From Lycocorax pyrrhopterus obiensis (lineage: Eukaryota; Chordata; Aves; Passeriformes; Paradisaeidae): 64,000 bases of DNA. The notes beneath the pieces are model-generated. The model was not told the DNA's origin. It searched no databases and saw nothing but the letters and a program-made list of their open reading frames with translations. Each line of letters begins with the position of its first letter. Within the stretch, counting starts at the first letter, position 1. The position numbers were made by a program, and so were the translations under genes. The stretch spans positions 14,108,830-14,172,829 of the forward strand of contig JACSVZ010000022.1 in the NCBI GenBank assembly GCA_014706295.1. The letters run 5' to 3'. This document shows, in pieces, positions 42,001 to 52,355 of this stretch.

Positions 42001-42130
42001 CCCATCCATTGATGATGTTTGCATTGCTACCTCTGATCCCCTGCTAATGATCAGTGTTGAAAAGAGACCTTACCTTGGATCCAATTTGGTTCCCACACTG
42101 GCCAATCTGCAGGTGCACAATTTCACGCAT
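39049..42130 (-). CDS. TUBB1: TUBB1, beta-1 (class VI) tubulin of platelets/thrombocytes
   Basis: Four coding exons on the minus strand (42,130-42,074; 40,623-40,515; 40,352-40,242; 40,127-39,049, stop TAA) have lengths 57, 109, 111 and 1,079, the standard vertebrate beta-tubulin pattern, and give 451 residues, the human TUBB1 length. MREI (1-4) is the tubulin autoregulation tetrapeptide; GGGTGSG at 140-146 is the GTP-binding signature; [12 protein letters not shown] and [15 protein letters not shown] are tubulin core blocks. The acidic tail (from about 427, [19 protein letters not shown]) ends PKPEKEAE and is unlike classes I-V; with synteny this identifies the divergent class VI isotype, which builds the marginal band of platelets and avian thrombocytes. 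The largest raw frame reads through introns 2 and 3, so it misstates the protein. Introns are GT-AG. Promoter motifs fit megakaryocyte/thrombocyte control. Confidence 0.95.
41612..41672 (+). repeat. CR1 LINE 3'-terminal fragment in TUBB1 intron 1
   Basis: The words ATGATCTTTAAGGCCCCTTCC, AACCCAAACCATTGTATG and ATTCTATGAT reproduce the end of avian CR1 elements, including the terminal ATTCTATG motif. The copy is short and in the opposite orientation to TUBB1. Confidence 0.85.
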
Positions 42131-42217
42131 TTTGTGTGGCTCAGACCTATTGGTGGCTACAACCTCACCAGGGCTCTCCAGCTGCAGTCTCCAGAACAAG
42201 CCCTCTGCCTGCTGCTC

Positions 42218-42284
42218 TTATCAGCTACACCCAGCACAGCCCGGCCCCAGGGGCCCTTTTATACCCGAGGGACTGTCACTCAGC
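42218..42284 (-). promoter_or_regulatory. TUBB1: TUBB1 core promoter: TATA box, GATA motif and NF-E2-like half-site
   Basis: On the minus strand, upstream of the TUBB1 ATG (42,130), are GCTGAGT (42,284-42,278), part of an NF-E2/MAF recognition element, then TATAAAA (42,263-42,257), then TGATAA (42,223-42,218), a WGATAR site. The TATA position predicts transcription starting near 42,230 and a 5' UTR of about 100 bases. In mammals TUBB1 is a known NF-E2 and GATA1 target in megakaryocytes, so the combination is meaningful, although each motif is short. The NF-E2 site is imperfect: GCTGAGTGAC instead of GCTGAGTCAG. Confidence 0.6.
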
Positions 42285-42289
42285 CAGCC

Positions 42290-45200
42290 AGGGGAGTAGC
42301 CAGCCCCAGGCACTGCACCAGGAGCCTCTTTACTGCCTGGGTACAGGTACAACAGCACAGGTGCATCACTGAGTGGCTTGGAAAGCAACATTGTCACATG
42401 CACCCTCTCACAATTGATTCCAGTTCTCTGTGCAGCAGTGTGGTGCATGAATATATGTGCATATTCTAGTTGTGTTTCATTATTTTATATTAGACATAAT
42501 ATATATACAAATGTATGTGCATATGTAGAGATTATAGCCCAGAGTGAGTGATCTTAATTTATTAAGCACATGTGCTTCTGCAACATAATTTAAATTTTAG
42601 CATCATATGAGTCATAGAGGACAACACCCATAATAAAAACAGTAACAACTTGTGAGCAGGGGGCCCCTATAATCACAACATTTAGTGCATTGCAAGGAAA
42701 ACTCCAGTTCACTAAGAAGCATTATTCCCAGTGTTTGACTGCATGCAGGAGGGGGACAGGAGCAGTAACAAAAAATACTTTGTAATACATAAATATAACA
42801 CTGCACTCTCAGTGATGCATGGTCCTTAAAAAGTTTTAAGAATCCATCATTTCCAGCCAAAACTTGAATTAACTTGTGACTAGCTTGCACAGTCTCTCCC
42901 TCTCTCTCTTCATTTCCTGACATTAAGAAATAACAGCATTTCTAATATTTCTTAATTTCTTATATCTCAGATGTACTTCAGAACTTGCCAGGAGAATGTT
43001 AGAGGTGAAAACCCCGTTCCACTGAAGTTGTCTGAAGTGAACTGTAACATTCACTGAGTGAAACATCTCGCTGTGTTAAAGGAAATGATGTGAGGCAGAA
43101 CGAAACACAGCACAGTCATGTTTGGCTGCTGATAACCAGGACCAGTATCACTGAGCAGCAGAAACCCAGGATGGACTGACTTCTGGAAGCCTAGAGCAGT
43201 TTCATTACATGTCAAGTGACTGTCACTGCCTTGCAAGTGTTCCTTTTCAGGATGGGGAAAGGAACTATAATTAGAAAAGCACCTTAAATTATTTAACATA
43301 AAATGGTGACACTGGCTTGACTCATTGAACGTAACTACTTTGCCACTTTATGGGTTGCTAGATATAAGGAATTTCTGAACTTCCATATTGTTCCAGAAGA
43401 AAAATCGGCTTATTCCAGACTTCCCCCACTGCTTGATGATTTCCAGTTCTCCCACCAGCCAATGAAGGAACAGACAACTGCTCCTAACACAGACTTCAGC
43501 ACCAGAAGTGCCTTGCAAAAGAGTAGAGAGCAAACATCCTGTCATCCTCTGCCATGCTATGAGCATACTCAGTAGAGAGCAGTAAAAGGACGACTCTAAA
43601 TTCAGGTAGATTAGTTTTGTTTCCTTAAAACACAATCATTTTATCATTTTCCAAAAGATAAGTATTCTCTAAGCCATTCAGTTTACCCAGCAAGACACGC
43701 AAAAAGTTCTGTCCCGCTGCCACATTGACAATATTTCCCACAATGGCTTTGGATATTTTCTACAATTCCCTAAGAAAATTCTGAAAAGGTTATTTGGGCA
43801 TTTACTTTAAAAGCAAATCTCATTTTATCTATGCACATTTCATACTTGTTTTCTCCAACCATCCTTAGCTAAGAGCAGTAATGGAGATCTGAGCTGTATA
43901 TTCAGTTGCTGCATTCTGAATGGGAGCTGCCTTGACACAACGTCAGCAGAGAGCTGCTGACACTAAATAAATACTATTTAAAATATGCAATGTATTCACG
44001 ATAGACACAGCTTAGGAAGAGGCTGAAGGTGCTAATTCACTGTCCAAAAATATGACAAAATAATTTCAGCAATAAATATATTTGCTGAGCACATCTCACA
44101 GGGAAAGGGGAAAAAGAGAAGTGAAATAAATATGCAGTCACTAAATAGGGGTTTTTCCTCTTGCTGAAAATAGCTCCCTAGAATCATGTGCCTCGTCTAA
44201 AGTGCTTCCTTATAGAGTCTTAAAAATTCTGGCACAGGACACCAGGTAGCTGAGATGCTTTGTGAAGCGGATGTGGGTTTGGGCCTCTTTTTCCTCTCCT
44301 TCCCATCTGCATTTCTGTGAACCTCTAAGTCTGACTTTACCCCAAACGTGGCTTACGAGGGGCCTGTTTCTGTGTAGATTTAGTTGCAGGCCTGTCCCTG
44401 CTCAGCCCTGAGAAGCCCCAAGCCTGTTAATAGCCCGAGGCACTTCCCAGGCACGGCCTGGCACATGTGCAGCTGCAGATTAGCAGAGAGTCACCGGGGA
44501 GAGAGGGGACTGTGCTGGATGGGCTGGCTCCGAGGCACTTTTGGCACTGGGGAGATTAGGAGCAGCCTGGCACTGGGCACAGCTATTACAGCTGTCCTAC
44601 AGTGTCTATTATCAGGCTGCCCACTGCTTCCAGTGCCTCCAGAGCAGGCCCCAGATACCACAGCCCTGGTGAAGGGTTTGAGCTGAGACCACAAAGAAGC
44701 CAGGCTTTTGTGGTTACAGGGCCTTTTGTTGTTGTTTTTGGTTTTTTCATTGATTTTTGGTCTTTTTACTGCAACCCACTGGCGAAAAATATGCATGTGC
44801 AGGGAGGCATTCTGGGATGCCTTTAGTTTTTAAAATATGGTTTGCTTGGGAGGACCTGGCTTTTCAGAGTAGCAGAGAAGATTGTTGAGAGGAAAGCCTA
44901 TTCAGTTTGAGATAAGCCTGGCTACAGGCCATCAGATAATTTTAGTGAGATCTGTGAATGGCTACCAGACGAGCTGATGCAAGTCTCCCCTAACCTGGGC
45001 TAGCTGCATCACCCTTAGGAATGCTACCAAAAACCATTGCATTCGACACACAGGCTTGGTTCTTGCTTTGCCATTTCTTTTGGTGCACTGGTTCCCAGTG
45101 CCTCAGTTTCTCTATTCATAGTGTGTAGCTAATAAACCTCAGGCCTTCTACAAAAAGTGCTGAGAGCTAAGGAAGAGAAGCTATGAGGGGAGAACTGTTT

Positions 45201-45690
45201 GTGGTTTACTAAACCTGTTTATCAAACATGAAAGCTTCTAGCTAATGTATGGAAAATAGACTGGTAATCCATTCACACAGTCACTAGAAGCTTCTGCAGG
45301 AAAATTAGAAAACTGTTTTTACTATTGACTAAATCTCCTAGCAGATAATAATGAATTTTCAGATGTCTGAACCCTAAGGAGCAGCCGAGTAAATGGACAC
45401 AGGCCTGTATTCCTTTGCTAATTGGAGCATTAAAGGGCTTGAGAAATCCAGAACTCGGGACTAGGAAAAAACCACAACCAAACAAAAAAACAGTCACAGT
45501 CGCCAGCCACAGTGTAGCACAATGCTGAGGTGTTAGACCAAAGGTAAAGAAACCTGTAACAGGGCCTGTCCCAGATACAAGTCCTGTTGTCACAACCCAT
45601 GTGATCAAATTTTTGAGCGTGTGAGCTGGAAACGTCACTGGGGGCTGGGAACACGGGATCTCAGTTTGTTCCTCATCCCCAAGACATCCA
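42290..45690. other. Intergenic interval between divergent TUBB1 and CTSZ
   Basis: About 3.4 kb of mostly AT-rich sequence separating the two upstream regions. No gene is supported. It could carry thrombocyte enhancers for TUBB1, but I see no dense motif cluster that would justify a call. Confidence 0.6.
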
Positions 45691-46480
45691 TCGGACACCC
45701 TCAGAGGGGCTCAGCGGAGCGCAGCCCCGGCACAGGGCGGGCCCCGGGGGCTGTCTCCGCCCGCCGCAGGTGAGCGCGCCCGGCGCGGCCCCGCCCCGCC
45801 CGGCCCTCCGCGCCTCCCACCGCCCTTAACCCCCGGTGTCGGCCGTATCCCGGGAGCTGTCGCTGTCCCAGCATGGCCACGCTGCTCCAGCCCCTCATCC
45901 CCCTCCTGCTGCTGCTCTGCGGCTGCCTCTGCCCGCCCGCCCGCGCCGGGCTCTACTTCAGAGAAGGGCAGCACTGCTACAAACCGGCTCCGCGCAAGGC
46001 TCCCGGACTCAGGTGAGGTTCGGCCGCTTGTCCCCTCCCGGGTCGCCTTCCCCGCCGCACGGCGGAGAGAAGCGCTGGGCAGGGGCTGGGCAGGCACAGG
46101 CGGGGTTCGGGGGTGCCCGCGGCCGCTCTGGCCCTGTCGGGGATCGGGCAGGGCTGAGGGGCTGGGGGGGCGGTCACGTGGCCCCGCCGGACACTCGCGG
46201 CCTCGTTACGAAACTCGGTGAAATCCGTGTTTTTTAAAAAAACACCCGCCCGCCCTCCGCCGGAGGGTGCCGGCGCTGCTTCCTCGTCCCGTCCCCCCCG
46301 CAGGACGTACCCCCGCCCGCACGAGTACCTGGACGTGTCGGCGCTGCCGCAGAGCTGGGACTGGAGGAACGTGGACGGGGTGAATTACGCCAGCACCACT
46401 CGGAACCAGCACATCCCCCAGTACTGCGGGTCCTGCTGGGCCCACGGCAGCACCAGCGCCTTGGCAGGTACGCTCGGACC
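45690..46480. promoter_or_regulatory. CTSZ: CpG island promoter of CTSZ
   Basis: Composition switches to strongly CpG-rich at about 45,690. GC boxes (GGCCCCGCCCCGCCCGGCCC, 45,785-45,804) lie about 70-90 bases upstream of the ATG. The island covers exon 1, intron 1 and exon 2. There is no TATA box, as usual for lysosomal housekeeping genes. Confidence 0.75.
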
Positions 46481-49400
46481 CACCTGCCGGGCTGGCTCCC
46501 CGCTGGAATCGGGAGTTTTCGGGGAGCAAAGGAAGTTTAGCTTCAGGTTACTGACAGCTGGTGTAAGGTGCTAAATCACTGCAGGGACTAACGCAGCAAA
46601 ACCGAGGCTGACATGTCTGTGAATACACCACAACAGTGGGAATGCCCAGGGTGAAGGCAAGGAGGGTTGATTTCAATAGAAAAAGCAATCAGAGTGAGGC
46701 TGCCTCCACCTTATCCAAAGGGAGCAAGGGGGGAACGCTGGTGTGTGGTTAAAAACCTGTTTGCAGAAGGAACGTGGCCATAGCTCCTCCCAAACTGTTC
46801 TTTAGGTCCTGGGGTAAGAGCTGGGGTTTCTGCCCTCCCCTCGGAGGTGTGGTGATGGCAGCAGCAGATGCAAAAAAGTTGTCAGGTCTCCTTCCCCTTT
46901 CTGGTACCTCAGCCTGCTGCACTACAGCAGGGGCTCTCCAGCCGTGCTGGGAATAAGGAAATGGAAGAAGTTGCCCCTTGTCAACAAAGGAGCCCTGTCA
47001 TTCCAATGAGCTGACCACCACAGCAGACACACAAGTCTGATTTCAGCAGGAATCTTCCCATCAGCCTTTTTCTCAGTCAAGGGGAAGTAGTGGTTTGCTA
47101 CAGATGGAGAAGTAATGGCTCTAGAGAGAATACATGATTTGCACGCAACAGTTATGTGCTGGAGAAGCACTGCTTGCACAGAGAGGCTGTAGGAAAATTA
47201 CCTGTGAAGGAGAAATAGAGGAAACCGGAGAGAAGGGGGAAGACAAGGCAGGTGTGAGCAGACAGCAGGAATCATGCAGGATAGAGTCTTAGGCAGTACA
47301 AGGATATGGACACATGTGACACCTGCCAGGATGGAGTGAAGTACTAGGATTGGTAAAATACAGCAACTTGCAGGAAGATTAGGCTGGAATGATAGCTCCC
47401 AGTTCTGTCAAGTATGTTTGAATGTTGTTGGTACTAGTAGGATTTAAAGTATTACAGTGGCAGCAGTTAAGACTGTTAATGCAGAGAAGCAGTTTATGAA
47501 TACTCATCAGGAAGCTTTTCTGCCAAGTAAGCTGCTTGTTTCTGACAAAATGAGGCAGCAGGGTTGCGGTGCCTGTCTGAGATGGCAGGATAACAGTGAG
47601 ATGCTGATGTAACAGCAAGGAGATCACTCTGAAAGCTTTCTGTTGCGTTAAGACTGTCTCTCAGAGCCAGCAACCTGGGCTCCATAGGCTTATGTTTATG
47701 CATGGACTTACACATAAATCTCTACTCCTGTAAGATGCTGGTCAGAGCTGTTTTTATGATCTGTATTTGAAAACTCTTTGCTGTCAAAGTCAGGAATCAG
47801 ATCTGGAAGTTTTCAGTTTTCTTTTAAATTAAAAGAGGTCTAGGGCTGTTCAAGGCTTTAGACAGATCTTACTCATCTGCATGTTTTTGCTGAGTTTTTA
47901 ATGGAAAAAACCCTCCTAATGGAAACCCACAATAATAACTCAACCTCTGGTTTGAATTAGGTCATGCTGTGTTCCTCACTGCAGACAGCAGAGGCTTTTC
48001 CAACCACAAGTGCTGCTGTCTGCAAACAGTTACAGGTTCAATGAAGAGGAGACAGTTTCAAAACCAGTTGCAATGTGTAGCCACCCACGGATGCCAGTAA
48101 CAAACCCCAGTTTCTTGTCCTTACAGACCGAATCAACATCAAGAGGAAAGGTGCCTGGCCTTCTGCCTACCTGTCTGTCCAGAATGTCATCGACTGTGCT
48201 GACGCCGGGTCCTGCGAGGGCGGGGACCACTCCGGGGTCTGGATGTACGCCCACGACCACGGCATTCCCGACGAGACCTGCAACAACTACCAAGCCAAGG
48301 ATCAAAGTAGGATGTCTCTGCTTTGCTGTAGGATTTCTTCTCAGGTTTAGGAGATCTTAGTGTATTAAAAAAAATAATTTCTTGGGTTTTCAGAGTAGTG
48401 GTTCCTGCTGTTTGACTGACAGAACAGGTTTTCTTTACGGGCCTGTGTGTGTCTCCTACTTCAGACAGACAGTGTAGCACTAAATCATGCTCAGGCAAGT
48501 TTGCACAGCTGAATTGTTTTAACTTAATCTCTTAAATCTGTGACACACAATCTCTAATGTACTGAAATATTTACAAGTGTCACCTCAAGCTGAACAAAGG
48601 AGAAATTTAACCTTTGGCTGGTCATGTATGACTGGAATGGTTTCTCTACATCCTCAACAAAGCATTTATACTTATGAAGTGAAGAACAGTAACTGGTGCT
48701 AGTAGGGACTTTAAATGTGGTTTCCAGAAAATAATTGAGTTCACCAGAGAGAATATGTATTAATAATTACTCTGAAGTTATTAATATCTGCCTCAATTAA
48801 GTTATAAAAGCTTAGTGTCCTACTATTACTTCATTTGAAGAAAAGCAACCTCCTGCAGTGGTACTCTCACCTCTGTTTTATAGAGTGTAAGAAGTTCAAC
48901 CAGTGTGGAACTTGTGTCACTTTTGGAGAATGCCACGTGATCAAGAACTACACTCTCTGGAAAGTTGCTGACTATGGGTCTGTCAGTGGAAGAGAAAAAA
49001 TGATGGCAGAAATCTATGCTAATGGACCAATTAGGTAAAAAAGAAAATGTTTATCTACTAGTAATACTGGGAGTGAAATACTTGGAACTCAGTGTACATT
49101 TTCACTCTAGCACGTGTCAAAGTTCTGCACTAATATGTACACTTTAGTTTGTAATAAACTGAGCTCAGAATTCAAAATGCAAGAAAACCAATTGGTTTTT
49201 AGCCAGGCCCGTGCCCTGATCCCCTTGTATGAAAACTTCTCTCTCTGCTTTCTTACAGCTGTGGCATAATGGCTACTGAAAAGCTGGATGCCTACACAGG
49301 GGGACTGTACACAGAGTACAACCCCTCACCTACAGTGAATCACATCGTGTCTGTGGCTGGCTGGGGAGTGGAAAATGGGACAGAATATTGGATAGTTCGT

Positions 49401-49997
49401 AACTCCTGGGGTGAGCCCTGGGTAAGGAGACATGAGAACACACTTTTGACTTTGGAGGGAAGGTGGGGTTTTTCACTTGCAAAGCTACAGCCTGTGGCTA
49501 TAAAGTTAGAACTGTCTTTGAACTAGACTAGCAGTTTAAAAATTAAACCCAGCTAATCTGAAGACAAGAATATTTGGCCAAAGCTGCTGGAATAATGTCA
49601 GCTCTATCCCAAATTCTACCTTTCAAGGATGTGCAACTCCTGTTATGGGCAACTGGAAATTGCTGTTAGTTGTAGGCAAAAATCAAGTCACATGCCTAGA
49701 CTGGATGAGTAGGATCTAAATTCACCAAAGCAGGTTGCTCCATATGAATCCAGGGTTACACTTCAGCTTGAGTGAATTCCTACATTCACTTAAATCACTC
49801 ATATTTGGCAGGCAGAGCAGACTCAACATACAATTTCTATGGTTGTGTTTCCTAATTTACAATGCAAATTAAATCCTTTACAGGGTGAAAGAGGGTGGCT
49901 GAGGATTGTGACAAGTGCCTATAAGGGTGGAAGAGGAGCAGACTACAATCTGGCTATTGAAGAGGACTGTGCATATGGAGATCCTATACTTCCTTGA
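45873..49997 (+). CDS. CTSZ: CTSZ, cathepsin Z/X, lysosomal cysteine carboxypeptidase
   Basis: Six coding exons (45,873-46,012; 46,304-46,467; 48,127-48,306; 48,884-49,034; 49,259-49,421; 49,884-49,997, stop TGA) give 303 residues, the human length. Residues 1-26 are a leucine-rich signal peptide; a very short propeptide follows, with Cys-35 in the place of the human pro-region cysteine that masks the active site. The papain-fold enzyme has catalytic Cys-91 in QYCGSCW, His-240 in [10 protein letters not shown] and Asn-260 in RNSWGEPW. The HIP tripeptide (83-85) just before the active site is the cathepsin X insertion that limits it to carboxypeptidase action. NYT (183-185) and NGT (251-253) are possible N-glycosylation sites. 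The start has a strong context (CCCAGCATGG). It faces NELFCD tail to tail, as in human. The human propeptide RGD is absent. Confidence 0.96.
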
Positions 49998-50724
49998 TTC
50001 TGCAGGGTACATCTTTTTGTTTAGGTGCTTTGTTTGCAAGATTCCCAGCACAACCTGTTTTTGTTTAAAGAATAGTAGCCTCTTTCACAGTTCAACACCA
50101 TCAGGCAGTTCTGCAAAACTAGCCCGGATGAAACACACAATGCCTTCAAAAAATGCAGAACTGCCTTGAGATAATTACTTACATCTTGAAGTAACTCACC
50201 CATGAAGGAGTTGTCTACTTTGATGCACAGTATTAAAATCACACTGACTGAATTACAGAACCTGTACATGTAAATATCTATTTTTTTTAAATACAAATCA
50301 TGTAGATGTACTGGAAAAGTATACTCAATATTTGGGTCTAGAGCTTATTTTAAATTCTCTGACAGTACTGACCAAAGATGGTGTAAGGATGCAAAAGCCA
50401 TGATAAGTCTGGACATGATAAATTCAAAATATTAAACCCTGTTTCCTTGACCTTCTGGTGAAACGGTGGTATTGGAAGTCTCAAATAATGAGGTTGCTTT
50501 TATCCACCAGAATGCTATAATGGGAATTATTTTGATCAAAAGACAGTCTAAACACTTCCTACTTAATTAGTCTTGTCTTTGCTCAAATTTCTTGCTTTAA
50601 TATGTGATTGTGCCCTTTTCTCCTGAAGAGGCAAATTCTAAATTGCCATAACCCAGAACTCCTCACTAATTTGACACATCAGTGCCATATCCAATGTTAC
50701 TAACTGGCACTGTTAATTGCATTT

Positions 50725-50730
50725 AATAAA
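50725..50730 (+). other. CTSZ: CTSZ poly(A) signal
   Basis: AATAAA about 0.73 kb after the stop, followed by a GT-rich segment (ACATGTGTGTGGTTGTC, about 55 bases on). Another AATAAA at about 51,005 is a later alternative. The 3' UTR contains no recognisable element beyond AT-rich sequence. Confidence 0.6.
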
Positions 50731-51482
50731 CAGATTTATCTCTTATGTGACTGGGTATTTATTATATGAGCTTATTAATACATGTGTGTGGTTGTCTCCA
50801 CCTGGATGCTGCTGTTTTCACTGGTCTTTTTCTTGTGAAAGGCCTGAGGGCCAAGTTTGCACAGCAAGGATGCTGCTTCAAACACCTGGGTATGAACATG
50901 GTCACAGCATCACAAAAGGTTTAATGTTAAAAATCATCCCCAGGGCCCAGTACAGAGGAACTGTTTAGAGGAAGTGATACCAAGCTGCACACAGGAAAGC
51001 AAAAATAAACCTCATTTCAACTGCTGGCAAAGTTGCAGTAGACACAGAACTGCTCTTGATTATCACCAAGAGCTTGTACAGGGCTGCATCCTAAATTGAT
51101 TGTCTATAGGGTGAATAGCTTCTGTTGTTAATTCTACAATTTACTTAAATTATGAAGACTAGGTCTCATGCAAGTTTAAATGGTGAGAGCTGGAATAATA
51201 GTAAATCTTCTATTCAAAGATAAGCAAGGAAGTTACACAGCCTCTACAGAAGAAACTTTTGCCCTTTTCAGGTGATTTCCTTTTTAAATTTACAGCCAGC
51301 TGGACTTAGAATTTCAGTGTCTTTCAGAAAGCAGGTTCTTCAGAAAACAAATGTGCTTGGAAATGTAAAATATGCTTGTTTGTTTAAAAGTGAGGGGTAG
51401 AAAGAGGAATCCAGCCCAATGAACAGAGAGAATGAGTCATCTTAATGAAACTAAAAGACAGCTCTGGAAAAGAACAAACACC

Positions 51483-51488
51483 TTTATT
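51483..51488 (-). other. NELFCD: Candidate distal NELFCD poly(A) signal
   Basis: TTTATT on the plus strand (AATAAA on the minus strand) about 870 bases beyond the NELFCD stop. A nearer candidate lies at 51,977-51,982, about 375 bases beyond the stop. With either, the NELFCD and CTSZ transcripts end head-on without overlap if CTSZ stops after 50,730. Confidence 0.5.
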
Positions 51489-52355
51489 TAAAGGTAAGTT
51501 ATATTGTTGGGTGTATCTCCCACTGTTTGGCAGCAGCCAGGACAGAGTAGAGATAAGTATAAAAACAAAGCCACAACAAGCAGTAATGAAATTTCAGCAC
51601 ACATTCAGATTTTGGGACAGTAATGGCACGGTAATGAAACTTACCAGTAACATCTGATGCATCTATTTAGCAAAAAATAGATTCTGAAAGGTAACACACT
51701 CACATAGAATTCATCTGTTAATACAACACTAACCTTGATTGTTACAACTCCTTTTGTGTTACACAAAGTTTTTTTGTTTTCATGTAGGATATTTAGAATT
51801 CTAATATAATGCCAAGGGGAGAAACAGGCATTAGGGCTTCTCTGTAGCACAGAGCAAATCCCATAAACTCCTGTTTTTTACAACTTGCAACATCAAAGCC
51901 TAGAGCATTCAAGACCTATTCAGAGAACTATCTGCAAAGTGTTTTTAGTAGGCATTGCCTTCCCCATTCTTCAGATTTTATTACACAAAGAATCAGTGAA
52001 AAATTCTGCAAGTAACCAAAAAAATATTCTTTCAAAGAAATCTGTTTCTTGCTATCCATCCTCTTCAGAATACTGATTTAGACTGATTTGTGTAACAACA
52101 GAAAATCCTTTGGTATCATTCCATTTTCCAAATGACATGAACAGTTCTCTGATATGAAACACAAACACTCCTCTGATAAGAACTTCAAGGTCACCACTCA
52201 AGTCAAGCAAATGCCCTTCAGCCTTTTCCTCCTTCTTTTAGGTTTGTTGGGGTTTTTTTTGCTGCTGCGTTGCCCAGTTATAGAACCTCACTGGTGGAGA
52301 GCATGGCAAAGCAGTGATCATGAGCTCCGTCTGCAGTCTTGATGTTTTCCACTGC

